Assembly (NCBI GenBank): GCA_019638395.1
Contig: JAHBTX010000007.1
Span: forward strand, 1 to 61,192
From: Cyclobacteriaceae bacterium
GTDB taxonomy: Bacteria > Bacteroidota > Bacteroidia > Cytophagales > Cyclobacteriaceae
Reading direction: 5' to 3'
DNA length: 61,192 bases
This document shows, one piece after another, positions 18,419 through 26,943 of the stretch (position 1 is its first letter; the number at the start of each line of letters is the position of its first letter). Under the pieces are notes generated by a model. It saw only the letters and a program-made list of their open reading frames with translations, was not told the DNA's origin and did no database searches. The position numbers were made by a program, and so were the translations under genes.

Positions 18419-19567
18419 ATGCCAAATAAATTATCATTCTTGTTAGTAACAATAATAATGTGTGTGCATGCAATAGCACAAGATGTAACAATAAGTAATG
18501 GAACAACGCTTTCCATAAACACGGGCACAACTTTTACAATTGGCAACGCCCTTACTAACAATGGTACACTGGTTAACAACGGATCGATTTTAATTGGCGG
18601 GCAGTGGGTAAATAATGGAACCTACACACCTGGCACGGGTGCAATAACGTTTAATAGTACGGCACCGGTTCAGGTAATCAATCACAATGCGCAGGCATTT
18701 AATACACTCACAATTTCCGGTGGTGGCACAAAGCAATTTCTGGCAGATATTATAATTAACGATGAACTGATTTTAACAAGTGGAATTCTGGAGTCATCTA
18801 ACAATGCTAAAATTACTTTTGGTACTTCGGCACTATTTAGCGGAGGTTCGGATGCTTCGCATATAAAAGGTACAGTGCAGCGTGCAGGGCAAGGTAATTT
18901 GGTTTTTCCTGTTGGTAATGGAACAAACTTTTTGCCGGTTGAGCTTATTAATGCGCCAGCAAACACAACCGCATCCATAACCTTGCATGAAATTTCAAAT
19001 GAAGTACTTACGGGTAACAATTCAGTAACCACGCTATCGAATAAACGCTATTGGGAGCTAAGCACTCAAGGTGGAAACTTATCTGAAAGTAAAATTAAAC
19101 TGCCTGCCAATAGCGAGTCTTTTACAAATTTGGATAATGTAGTGGTGGCAGGTAGTAGTTCTGCATTAGGCCCGTATGCCAGTTTGGGGAGTTCTGATTT
19201 TACAGGTACTCCGGCTTCGGGTTTTGTACTAAGCAATCTGGCACCCACTGTTTCATTTTATACATTGGCCGTTGCCAATACGGATAATGCCATTAATGTT
19301 TTCAACGCAGTGTCGGTATTGGAAGATGGTAAGAACGATTATTTTCAGATCCTGAACATTGATAAGTATCCCACTAATGCGGTAACTATTTTTAATCGCT
19401 GGGGTGATCGCGTGTTTCAAATGAAAGGGTATGATAATGATGTTCGCGAAAAGCGTTTTAACGGGTTTTCGGATGCCGGTAATGCATTGCCATCCGGAAC
19501 TTACTTTTATTCGATTAACCTTGGCGATGGTTCTGAAACCAAAACCGGCTACCTGCACCTTAAATAA
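18419..19567 (+). CDS. T9SS-secreted protein with type B (CHU_C) sorting domain
   Basis: The 382-residue product has a signal peptide (ending AIAQ), an Asn/Thr/Gly-rich beta-helix-like N-terminal half with repeated NNGT turns, a middle beta-sandwich, and a C-terminal gliding-motility-type sorting domain (about 294-382). That domain contains FNAVSVLEDGKNDYF, TIFNRWGDRVF, LPSGTYFYSI and GYLHL. It sends proteins through the type IX secretion system to the cell surface. The gene starts 9 bp after the tail-fibre-like gene. It may anchor or accompany the two repetitive proteins, which is an inference from position only. Its end overlaps the convergent E2 gene by 8 bp. Confidence 0.88.
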   Translation: MPNKLSFLLVTIIMCVHAIAQDVTISNGTTLSINTGTTFTIGNALTNNGTLVNNGSILIGGQWVNNGTYTPGTGAITFNSTAPVQVINHNAQAFNTLTISGGGTKQFLADIIINDELILTSGILESSNNAKITFGTSALFSGGSDASHIKGTVQRAGQGNLVFPVGNGTNFLPVELINAPANTTASITLHEISNEVLTGNNSVTTLSNKRYWELSTQGGNLSESKIKLPANSESFTNLDNVVVAGSSSALGPYASLGSSDFTGTPASGFVLSNLAPTVSFYTLAVANTDNAINVFNAVSVLEDGKNDYFQILNIDKYPTNAVTIFNRWGDRVFQMKGYDNDVREKRFNGFSDAGNALPSGTYFYSINLGDGSETKTGYLHLK

Positions 19568-20831
19568 CCCGATTAATATCAAACTTCTCTAAGTAGTCGG
19601 CTACGCGTCTTACAAAACTTCCGCCTAACGAACCATCTACTACGCGATGGTCGTACGAGTGTGATAGAAATACTTTGTGCCGGATTGCAATCGCATCTCC
19701 GTAAGGAGTTTCAACTACGGCCGGTTTCTTTTGGATTGCGCCTACAGCCATAATACCAACTTGTGGTTGCATGATAATAGGGGTACCCATTACATTACCA
19801 AAAGAACCTACGTTGGTGATGGTATAAGTACCGCCACTTAGTTCATCGGGTTTCAATTTGTTTTCGCGGGCACGCTTGGCAAGATCATTAACTGCTTTCG
19901 CCAAGCCGGTAATATTAAACTGATCGGCATTTTTAATTACCGGTACTATCAGGTTGCCCGATGGTAACGCTACTGCCATGCCTATGTTGATGTCTTTCTT
20001 TTTAATGATCTTATCGCCATCCACCTGAATGTTAATCATCGGAAAATCTTTGATGGCTTGCACAATGGCTTCAATAAACACCGGTGTAAATGTTAACGAA
20101 TCACCCTCGCGTTTTTGAAACTCATGTTTCATTTTGTTGCGCCAGAAAACAATGTTGGTCATATCGGCCTCTACAAACGAAGTAACGTGTGGTGAAATGC
20201 GTTTGGAGTCAACCATGCGCTCGGCAATCATCTTACGCATGCGATCCATCTGCATTATTTCATCGCCAGATGAAACAGATGCCGGAACTAATGGTGCATT
20301 TGATGTAAGCGCAATGGATTGACCGAGCTTGCGATTTTGCAAATAGCTTAATAAATCATTTTTGGTTAATCGGCCTTCGCTTCCGGTACCAGGAATGGTT
20401 TCAAGTTCGGCTAACGCAATCTTCTCTTCTTTTGCAATATTTTTTACCAGTGGTGAATAAAAACGATTAGCAGATTTAAAATCGGTAGCGAGATGTACAC
20501 CGTTACCATTGGTAGATGCAGGTGCGGCAACTTTCACTTCTGATTTTGCAACGGGCGTTGGTGCAGTTACTTCAGTCACTTCAACTTCTGCCTCAACTTC
20601 AATTACCGCAATTGGTTTACCTACTTGAACCACGGCACCTTTTTCTGCCAGAATTTCTTTTAACACCCCGGCATGAGTGGAGGGAACTTCTGTATCTACT
20701 TTATCGGTAGCAACTTCCAAGACAGATTCGTCTTGTTCAATTTTATCGCCCGGTTTTTTAAGCCATGAAAGTATGGTGGCTTCCATTATGCTTTCACCCA
20801 TTTTGGGCATGATAAGTTGCACCTGTGCCAT
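19560..20831 (-). CDS. 2-oxo acid dehydrogenase E2 component (dihydrolipoamide acyltransferase)
   Basis: The 423-residue product has one N-terminal lipoyl domain with the lipoylated lysine in ATDKVDTEV, an Ala/Pro/Val linker, a peripheral subunit-binding domain (RFYSPLVKNIAKEEKI through SEGRLTKNDLLSYL) and a C-terminal catalytic domain ending with the active-site His/Asp in SHSYDHRVVDGSLGGSF. It transfers the acyl group to CoA in a branched-chain, 2-oxoglutarate or pyruvate complex. Neither E1 nor E3 lies in the window, so the complex type cannot be fixed. The single lipoyl domain and overall motifs fit branched-chain or 2-oxoglutarate types better than long pyruvate E2s. Confidence 0.92.
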   Translation of the reverse strand: MAQVQLIMPKMGESIMEATILSWLKKPGDKIEQDESVLEVATDKVDTEVPSTHAGVLKEILAEKGAVVQVGKPIAVIEVEAEVEVTEVTAPTPVAKSEVKVAAPASTNGNGVHLATDFKSANRFYSPLVKNIAKEEKIALAELETIPGTGSEGRLTKNDLLSYLQNRKLGQSIALTSNAPLVPASVSSGDEIMQMDRMRKMIAERMVDSKRISPHVTSFVEADMTNIVFWRNKMKHEFQKREGDSLTFTPVFIEAIVQAIKDFPMINIQVDGDKIIKKKDINIGMAVALPSGNLIVPVIKNADQFNITGLAKAVNDLAKRARENKLKPDELSGGTYTITNVGSFGNVMGTPIIMQPQVGIMAVGAIQKKPAVVETPYGDAIAIRHKVFLSHSYDHRVVDGSLGGSFVRRVADYLEKFDINRVI

Positions 20832-21039
20832 AATTCAATCGGTTGATTTTAGCTGTGCAAGTTAACATTTTTAGCAGGAATGAAACACACCCGTAGCTGA
20901 TTTGGGAATAGCCGATTATTGCCTTACTACTTTACGCAAGTATGTATGATTTAAGAATAAAATATCGACAAATGATACTGTAACGTGGTTGCGGAAGTAC
21001 AGCAAGCGCTACTTATAAATACAACGGATGGCAGAACGA

Positions 21040-21495
21040 TTACCGGATAACTGTTACTTTGGTTGCACTCAAGCCTTTTGGGCTGCGTTCAACTTCAAAC
21101 TGAACTTTGTCGTTTTCTTTGATGGGCGATGAAAGTGCATTCAGGTGAACAAAAACGCTTTCGCCCGATTGTGAATCTTTAATAAAACCAAATCCTTTTG
21201 TAGTATTGAAGAAGGCAACCGTGCCCGTGCGGGCATCGCCAATGGGATTGGCACTGCCGGTATTTCTTGAACCAATTACAATGTCTTCAGCTTTGATAAC
21301 TGATTTTTTGCGTGTTAAATCGGGCGGAGTGGAGGTGATGTTCCCGTTCTCATCTACATAAGCAAGCATATCTTCGAACGACTTTCCGCTTGAGTTTGCT
21401 TTACGCTCTTCCTTGCGTTGTTCTTTTTCTTGCCTTTTTTGAAGTCTTTTTTTCTCTAATTCTTTTTTGTTGAATGTTTCTTGTGGTCGGGCCAT
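21040..21495 (-). CDS. Cold-shock-domain protein with charged N-terminal extension
   Basis: The 151-residue product has a highly charged N-terminal helix (residues 10-35, KKRLQKRQEKEQRKEERK), a linker, and a C-terminal cold-shock domain (about 85-150) with RNP1 KGFGFIKD and RNP2 VFVHL. It should bind single-stranded RNA or DNA. The extension doubles the size of a classical CspA. Such long forms are common in Bacteroidota and resemble RNA chaperones. It is monocistronic; the 370 bp beyond its start contain the palindrome cluster. Confidence 0.88.
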   Translation of the reverse strand: MARPQETFNKKELEKKRLQKRQEKEQRKEERKANSSGKSFEDMLAYVDENGNITSTPPDLTRKKSVIKAEDIVIGSRNTGSANPIGDARTGTVAFFNTTKGFGFIKDSQSGESVFVHLNALSSPIKENDKVQFEVERSPKGLSATKVTVIR

Positions 21496-21607
21496 GTAAT
21501 TAAGTTATGTGAATAATATTCTTCCTGGTTTAGGAAGTGTAATCTGCCGAACACAATTCCCAATTGGAGCTACACAAAGGTAACAAAAAAATCTGAGGCC
21601 GTTCCTC

Positions 21608-21800
21608 CACCTTCTGAGGGTGTATTTCGAATTGTTGCGATTTACCTCAACATTCGATCCCTACAGGATCACTTTGACCTTTGTTTCTGTGTTTTCTACC
21701 CACATTAAATCCCTATCGGGATTTTAATACGAACCGGACTCCGTTAGGAGTCGGATATTAGTAGAATATCATAATAATGCAGAATGACCCCGTAGGGGTC
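21608..21800. repeat. Cluster of five short hairpin-forming palindromes
   Basis: The 369-bp gap between the cold-shock gene and cinA contains five 15-18 nt inverted repeats: 21608-21622 (CACCTT/AGGGTG, one wobble), 21656-21670 (GATCC/GGATC), 21707-21724 (AAATCCC/GGGATTT), 21737-21752 (GACTCC/GGAGTC) and 21786-21800 (GACCCC/GGGGTC). Loops are 3-5 nt, often GTA or TTA/TATC. The stems differ in sequence but keep pairing, and most starts are about 48-51 nt apart. This resembles the short intergenic palindromic repeats seen in many Bacteroidota genomes. Nothing else gene-like is visible in this gap. Confidence 0.75.
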
Positions 21801-21864
21801 AAATGTTTGGTACGACAATTTGAAAGGCACTTATCCTTAGTGTATCATCCTTAATCGCCTTGAA

Positions 21865-23112
21865 TTACTTTGGCAAACTCTGCCTTATCAGATTCAGCAC
21901 CGCAGCACTTGCTAACTTTATATTCAACAGCCTGTCTTTTGTTAACTGAAGTTTTTTGGTCACCGTTTGGTGTTTGTCGCTGTAAGCAATCCACACTGTG
22001 CCAACCGGTTTATCGGGGGTTGCACCACCCGGCCCCGCAATACCACTGGTGGCCACACCAATATCGGTACTGAATTTCGCGCGCACAATGTTGGCCATTT
22101 CAATAATGGTAGGCTCACTTACTGCTCCGTATTTTTCAAGGGTTTCGGGTTTAACCCCAAGTTGCCGCATCTTAATTTCGTACGCATAGGGAATCATGGT
22201 TCCTAAAAAATATTCTGAACTGCCGGGTACACTGGTAATCAGGTGCGACAAATAACCTCCGGTGCAGCTTTCAGCAATACTCAGCGTTAGTTTGCGCTCG
22301 CGTAACGTGCGGCCCAGCACTACTTCAATCGGATCATCACCATACCCATAAATAAAAGGGCCTACATATTCTATTAATTGCTCAATTAATTGGGTGGTTT
22401 CGCTTTCTAATTGAGGTAATGAAGTTCCGAATCCCGTAAGGCGTAATTTTACTTCGCCCAGGCTGGGCAGGTATGCCAGTTTAATGTGTGCAGGTAAGGC
22501 ATTTTCCCACGCTGCAATTTTTTCGGCCAGAAACGATTCGCCAATACCAATGGTGCGAATTACTTTATGATGGATAACCGGTAGTTGATACTTTTTTGCC
22601 AGACGTGGAAGTACCAGATCAGTCATCATCTTTTTCATTTCGTGCGGTACGCCTGGCATCGACATAAAAACTTTGTCACCCTTATCGAACCACATACCCG
22701 GTGCAGTGCCCAGTGCATTGGTGATTTTTATGCAAGCCGTTGGTAAGACTGCCTGCTGGCGATTGAGTTCCGTTAGTTCACGCCCACGACTTTTAAAAAA
22801 CTCAGTTACTTCTGCTAAAGCCTCATCGTGCATTTTAAGATCGCAGTTGAAATATTTTGCAAGACAGGGTTTAGTAAGGTCATCGCTGGTTGGGCCGAGG
22901 CCACCGGTAATCAGAATTACATCGGCACGCTTTTCTGCTTCCGCGAAAGCGGTAAGAATTTCGCTTTCAAGATCGCCCACGGTAGTTTTACGAACAACCT
23001 TAATCCCGATTTTATCCAACTCCACACTCATCCATTGCGAATTGGTGTCCACAATTTGTCCATACAAAATCTCATCGCCAATGGTAAGAAGTTCAGCCAG
23101 TATTTTTTTCAC
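21865..23112 (-). CDS. cinA: CinA family nicotinamide-nucleotide amidohydrolase
   Basis: The 415-residue product has an N-terminal MoaB/MogA-like COG1058 domain (LLTIGDEILYGQIVDTNSQW, ITGGLGPTSDD) and a C-terminal CinA domain (about 255-410) with LSIAESCTGGYLSHLITSVPGSS and TSGIAGPGG. The C-terminal part deamidates NMN to NaMN in pyridine-nucleotide recycling; the N-terminal domain is linked to ADP-ribose hydrolysis in characterised members. It is full length and both domains look intact. It is transcribed away from the DUF4197 gene. Confidence 0.95.
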   Translation of the reverse strand: MKKILAELLTIGDEILYGQIVDTNSQWMSVELDKIGIKVVRKTTVGDLESEILTAFAEAEKRADVILITGGLGPTSDDLTKPCLAKYFNCDLKMHDEALAEVTEFFKSRGRELTELNRQQAVLPTACIKITNALGTAPGMWFDKGDKVFMSMPGVPHEMKKMMTDLVLPRLAKKYQLPVIHHKVIRTIGIGESFLAEKIAAWENALPAHIKLAYLPSLGEVKLRLTGFGTSLPQLESETTQLIEQLIEYVGPFIYGYGDDPIEVVLGRTLRERKLTLSIAESCTGGYLSHLITSVPGSSEYFLGTMIPYAYEIKMRQLGVKPETLEKYGAVSEPTIIEMANIVRAKFSTDIGVATSGIAGPGGATPDKPVGTVWIAYSDKHQTVTKKLQLTKDRLLNIKLASAAVLNLIRQSLPK

Positions 23113-23240
23113 AGGTAAACGGGTTTAAAAACGAGTGGCAAAATAGTCTTTTCAGATCACTTCAGGTATTTAACACATTCAAATAACTTTAGTTACCAAT
23201 ACGTTCTTTTTATACCTTCGTTCTTTCATAAATCCTGAAT

Positions 23241-23957
23241 ATGAAGCATACACTTATTGCACTATCTCTTTTACTCACGGCCTGTACCACAGCACAGATT
23301 AATCAGGCTTTGTCGGATGCGAATAAAATGATGACGGGCGAAAAACCACTGACCACAGCCGAAGTAGGCGATGGATTGAAGGAGGCTTTAATAAAAGGCA
23401 TCTCGAACGGATCGGATATTGTATCGCAGTTGGATGGCTATTTCAAAAATCCTGAGATAAAAATTCCCTTTCCACCCGATGTAAAAAAAGTGGAAGACCG
23501 GTTGCGGCAACTGGGCCTGGGTGGTGAGGTAGATAAATTTGTAATGACCCTTAACCGTGGTGCCGAAGAAGCAGCTAAAGAAGCAAAGCCTATTTTTATT
23601 TCAGCCATTAAACAAATGACGATTGAAGATGCGTGGGGAATATTGAAAGGCAATGAGAATGCCGCTACACAATACCTGCAACGCACAACCACTGCTCAAC
23701 TCAAAGAAAAATTTGCGCCAGTGGTGCAAAGTGCGTTGAATAAAGTAAATGCAACTAAATATTATACCGATATTGTTACCCGCTATAATAGCATACCAAT
23801 GGTACAAAAAGTAAATCCTGATTTGAACGACTATGCCACCGATATGGCCATTCAAGGATTGTTCACCATGATTGCCAAAGAAGAAAAAAATATCAGACAA
23901 GATCCTGTTGCCCGCACTACCGATTTATTGAAACGGGTATTCGGTTCGCAGAAATAA
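23241..23957 (+). CDS. DUF4197 lipoprotein-like protein
   Basis: The 238-residue product has an N-terminal hydrophobic signal with a lipobox-like LLTACTTA (Cys15), then the DUF4197 domain to the end: a mostly alpha-helical chain with LTTAEVGDGLKEALIKGI, DAWGILKGNENAATQYL and TTAQLKEKFAPVVQSALNKV. DUF4197 proteins are conserved in Gram-negative bacteria and have no assigned function. A likely -7 word TACCTTCG precedes it near 23212. It is the gene just before the DUF2281/PIN pair but probably has a separate promoter. Confidence 0.88.
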   Translation: MKHTLIALSLLLTACTTAQINQALSDANKMMTGEKPLTTAEVGDGLKEALIKGISNGSDIVSQLDGYFKNPEIKIPFPPDVKKVEDRLRQLGLGGEVDKFVMTLNRGAEEAAKEAKPIFISAIKQMTIEDAWGILKGNENAATQYLQRTTTAQLKEKFAPVVQSALNKVNATKYYTDIVTRYNSIPMVQKVNPDLNDYATDMAIQGLFTMIAKEEKNIRQDPVARTTDLLKRVFGSQK

Positions 23958-23974
23958 AATTTTAGTTATCTTCG
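23945..23974 (+). promoter_or_regulatory. Promoter of the DUF2281/PIN operon
   Basis: TTCG at 23945-23948, an 18-bp gap, then TATCTTCG at 23967-23974 is one mismatch per box from the Bacteroidota pattern TTTG-N18-TAnnTTTG. The antitoxin ATG at 23981 would be at or just after the transcription start, giving a leaderless or nearly leaderless mRNA. Confidence 0.45.
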
Positions 23975-23980
23975 AAGCGT

Positions 23981-24187
23981 ATGAAATCGATAGACGATAA
24001 AATTTCAAAACTTTCGCCCAAAGCACTTCGGGAACTTGAGGATTTTATTGATAAACTTCTAAGGCAAATTGATACCAGCACTCAAAAAAAATTAAGTCAG
24101 GATTGGGCTGGCGGGCTAAAAGATTTTAAAAATCAATACTCCGCATTGGACTTACAAAAGAAGGCCTCAGAATGGCGAAACCAATAA
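23981..24187 (+). CDS. DUF2281-type antitoxin of a PIN toxin
   Basis: The 68-residue product begins with KISKLSPKALRELEDFIDKLL, the amphipathic helix pattern of DUF2281/VapB-like proteins, followed by a charged C-terminal tail that would wrap the toxin. It overlaps the downstream PIN gene by 16 bp, the usual antitoxin-first order. No separate DNA-binding fold is obvious in so short a protein. The identification rests on the pattern plus the PIN neighbour. Confidence 0.75.
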   Translation: MKSIDDKISKLSPKALRELEDFIDKLLRQIDTSTQKKLSQDWAGGLKDFKNQYSALDLQKKASEWRNQ

Positions 24188-24600
24188 ACTTTTTGTTGGA
24201 TTCCAATATCTGGCTTGAACGGTTATTGGAGCAAGAAAAATCTGAAGAGGTAGGACAATTACTTGCAACTGTACCAGCCCACCAACTCGGGATTTCTGAT
24301 TTTTCACTTCACTCGATAGGAGTAATCTTGTTTAAGCTAAAGCGGGCTGAGTTGTTTAATCGATTCATAACCGATCTCTTCTCCGAAGGCAATGTTATGC
24401 TTTACCGCTTATCGGTTAATGAACATGTTACTTTGTTAGATGTAAGTTCTCGTTATAACCTTGATTTTGATGATTCTTACCAGTATCAATTAACGAAAAG
24501 AAATGGTTTAGAATTTGTAACTTTTGATAGTGACTTTAATCGAACTGATTTATTGCCACTATCACCACTAACAGCACTTGAATTATTTAGAAAATTATGA
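24172..24600 (+). CDS. PIN-domain protein, VapC-like toxin
   Basis: The 142-residue product is a PIN nuclease fold: the first acidic residue in FLLDSNIWLERLL (Asp10), a middle SVNEHV/LDFDDSYQY acidic region and the late TFDSDFNRTDL motif. VapC toxins of this fold cut tRNA or rRNA when not held by their antitoxin. All expected acidic positions appear present. Its stop overlaps the start of the PaaN-like gene by 4 bp (ATGA), so translation of that metabolic gene is likely coupled to the toxin, which is unusual. Confidence 0.82.
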   Translation: MAKPINFLLDSNIWLERLLEQEKSEEVGQLLATVPAHQLGISDFSLHSIGVILFKLKRAELFNRFITDLFSEGNVMLYRLSVNEHVTLLDVSSRYNLDFDDSYQYQLTKRNGLEFVTFDSDFNRTDLLPLSPLTALELFRKL

Positions 24601-26255
24601 CTTCACACCACGCACTACTTACCAAAGCAATTGAAGCGCTGCATGCGCGCACGTTTTATGCGGCCTATCCTGAACATCCTGCTCCTGCAATTTATGGCGA
24701 AACAGCCGATGCAGATGGACAAACAAAATTTAAAGAAACAATAGGCAAACGTTTTACAGAACTAAAACAAACCGGAGAAAGCAGTTGGGCCGGTCAGGAA
24801 GAATCGCCTTACCTGCAGCAACCGTTAAATATTTCGTATCCTGTTTTTACTACCGACATTTTGATTTCAAAATCAAAAACTGCTTTTCATGAGTGGCGTA
24901 AAGTTTTGAAAGATGATCGCGCAACTATCCTCATAGAATCATTGGAACGAATCAAAAAAAGATTTTTTGAAATAGCGTATGCAACTATGCATACCACCGG
25001 CCAGGGTTATATGATGGCCTTTCAGGCATCAGGCCCACATGCGGCTGATCGCTCACTGGAAGCTATTGCCGCTGGCTACGAAGAACTTTCGCGTGTGCCC
25101 GGTGCAGCACTTTGGGATAAACCGATGGGTAAGTTCAACATTCAGTTAAATAAAGAATGGCGTACGGTACCCAAGGGTATTTCGGTGGTGATTGGTTGCT
25201 CAACTTTTCCTACCTGGAATTCCGTTACCGGGATTTATGGAAGTTTGATTACGGGCAACACCGTTATTGTAAAACCACATCCGGGTGCTATTCTACCCAT
25301 TGCAATATTTGTAGCCGAAATACAAAATGTATTGGCCGAACATAAACTCGACCCGCATATCTGCCAGCTTGCTGTGGATACGTATGATAAAATGATTACC
25401 AAAGAATTGGCCGAGCATGCCGATGTAAAGCTGATTGACTTTACTGGTAATTCTGCATTTGGTAGTTACCTGGAAGCATTGCCGGGTAAAATTGTATTTA
25501 CTGAAAAGACCGGTGTAAACTCAGTGATCCTTGATTCGGCAGAAGACATTGATAAAGTAGCGGCCAACCTTGCGTTCTCGGTTAATCTTTACAGTGGGCA
25601 AATGTGTACGGCACCGCAGAATTTTTTTATTCCAGAAGGTGGAATTAAAACTCCGGCAGGTGTAGTAACCTTCGATCAGTTTGCTGAAAAGTTTGTGGCC
25701 AACATCAATAGTTTGGTTGATAACCCAAAGGCCGGACCATTTGTATTAGGTGCTGTTCAAAATAAAAAGACTTGCGAACGGGTAGAGGCAGCCGTAAATC
25801 TTCCGGGCAAAGTTTGGTTGAAGTCGCGCACGTTCGAAAACCCGATGTTTAAACAAGCGCGGGTAGCTACGCCTGTTGTTGTGGAAGTAGATTCATCCAA
25901 AAAAGAAGTTTTCAGCAAAGAACTTTTTGGCCCGATCGCTTTATTGATCAAAACCAAAAACACAGACGAATCCATCGCGTTGGCGCAAGAACTGGCCAGC
26001 ACACACGGTGCTATTTCGTGCGGAGCATATACAACTGATTCAGTTGTGCGCGAAAAGATAGCCGATGAGATGGCGCTGGCTGCTACCCCGGTATCCTTTA
26101 ATCTTACAGGCGGGATTTACATGAATCAGAATGCAGCGTTCTCCGACTTTCATGTTACCGGAGGTAATCCATCGGGTAATGCATCCTTTACCAATCCGGA
26201 GTATGTAACCAAACGGTTTACATGGGTGGGGCATCGGGAGCCGGTGAAAGTTTAA
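24597..26255 (+). CDS. paaN: PaaN-like aldehyde dehydrogenase
   Basis: The 552-residue product matches the phenylacetic-acid degradation protein PaaN group of aldehyde dehydrogenases: an N-terminal ~130-residue extension, an NAD(P)-binding segment (VPKGISVVIGCSTFPTWN, NTVIVKPHPGAILP), a DFTGNSAFG turn, and the catalytic cysteine in LYSGQMCTAPQN. PaaN is linked to oxidation of the ring-opened semialdehyde in phenylacetate catabolism. No other paa gene is present in the window, so the pathway role here is inferred from the family only. It begins inside the stop of the PIN toxin gene. Confidence 0.85.
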   Translation: MTSHHALLTKAIEALHARTFYAAYPEHPAPAIYGETADADGQTKFKETIGKRFTELKQTGESSWAGQEESPYLQQPLNISYPVFTTDILISKSKTAFHEWRKVLKDDRATILIESLERIKKRFFEIAYATMHTTGQGYMMAFQASGPHAADRSLEAIAAGYEELSRVPGAALWDKPMGKFNIQLNKEWRTVPKGISVVIGCSTFPTWNSVTGIYGSLITGNTVIVKPHPGAILPIAIFVAEIQNVLAEHKLDPHICQLAVDTYDKMITKELAEHADVKLIDFTGNSAFGSYLEALPGKIVFTEKTGVNSVILDSAEDIDKVAANLAFSVNLYSGQMCTAPQNFFIPEGGIKTPAGVVTFDQFAEKFVANINSLVDNPKAGPFVLGAVQNKKTCERVEAAVNLPGKVWLKSRTFENPMFKQARVATPVVVEVDSSKKEVFSKELFGPIALLIKTKNTDESIALAQELASTHGAISCGAYTTDSVVREKIADEMALAATPVSFNLTGGIYMNQNAAFSDFHVTGGNPSGNASFTNPEYVTKRFTWVGHREPVKV

Positions 26256-26275
26256 GGGATTGTGAAAATTATAAG

Positions 26276-26303
26276 GCGGAGTTTCCGAGGAGGGAGACTC
26301 CGC
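26276..26303. repeat. Hairpin downstream of paaN
   Basis: GCGGAGTTTCC and GGAGACTCCGC form an 11-bp stem with one G-T wobble and a 6-nt loop. No T run follows, so it may be an intergenic palindrome or a weak mRNA 3' end rather than a classical terminator. Confidence 0.5.
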
Positions 26304-26370
26304 TAGGAAGGGGAGCCATTATTCCGGTATTACCTACTTAAACAAGTATGTACAGTTCACTCACAAAAAC

Positions 26371-26943
26371 CTACCTTCTAGGCTTCAACATACTCGTAAT
26401 CTTTATCCCCATCATAGTCGAAACCCAGGCCAGCAGGATAACAAACTCTTTGTACGAACCACCTACGTGTGGTAGTTCTCCACGCACGCGTGGCAGGTAC
26501 GTCATAAAGAAAATGAACCACACATAGTACAGAAAAATAATCTTGATGGTTTTGAACTTCTTTTCGGATAACCGATCGGTATCAACCTTGTATTGAAACC
26601 AGGGCATCAGAAAAATAAGGGCGTAAGCAACGAAGCCACCGGCTAACCGGATTGGAATAAGATCATTCCCCGAGAGTAAAATGTAGGAGAGCAATTGAGC
26701 CAGGTGAATGGCATGGGCAATAGCGAATACCAGAAAGTACTTGTCGGAAAGGATTGCATTTATTTTTACATGCCGGTGATTATGAAACAAGAAGATAAGA
26801 CTGAAGATGGCCAGCGATACACGACCGGAAAATCGGGTAACAGCTTGCAATGCTTCCAATGATGTACCGTAATTGATTACAGCCAGTAAGGCAATGCCCA
26901 CTTCAATGATCAAGGTACTCAGTAAGGCATTTTTAAAATTCAT
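26371..26943 (-). CDS. Six-helix membrane protein, ferric-reductase-like fold possible
   Basis: The 190-residue product has about six hydrophobic segments. The order TRFSGRVSLAIFSLIFLFHNH, then IAHAIHLAQLLSYIL, with histidines in helices, recalls the ferric-reductase-like transmembrane domain (MsrQ/YedZ type) that binds haem, but identity to a defined family is not certain. Its start overlaps the stop of the aminotransferase gene by 4 bp, so the two are translationally linked. No flavin or molybdopterin partner is nearby. Confidence 0.7.
   Translation of the reverse strand: MNFKNALLSTLIIEVGIALLAVINYGTSLEALQAVTRFSGRVSLAIFSLIFLFHNHRHVKINAILSDKYFLVFAIAHAIHLAQLLSYILLSGNDLIPIRLAGGFVAYALIFLMPWFQYKVDTDRLSEKKFKTIKIIFLYYVWFIFFMTYLPRVRGELPHVGGSYKEFVILLAWVSTMMGIKITSMLKPRR

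Noticed and set aside
21608-21800. A CRISPR array, suggested by spaced palindromes
   Set aside because: The repeat units differ in sequence, are only 15-18 nt, spacing is irregular and no cas gene is in the window.
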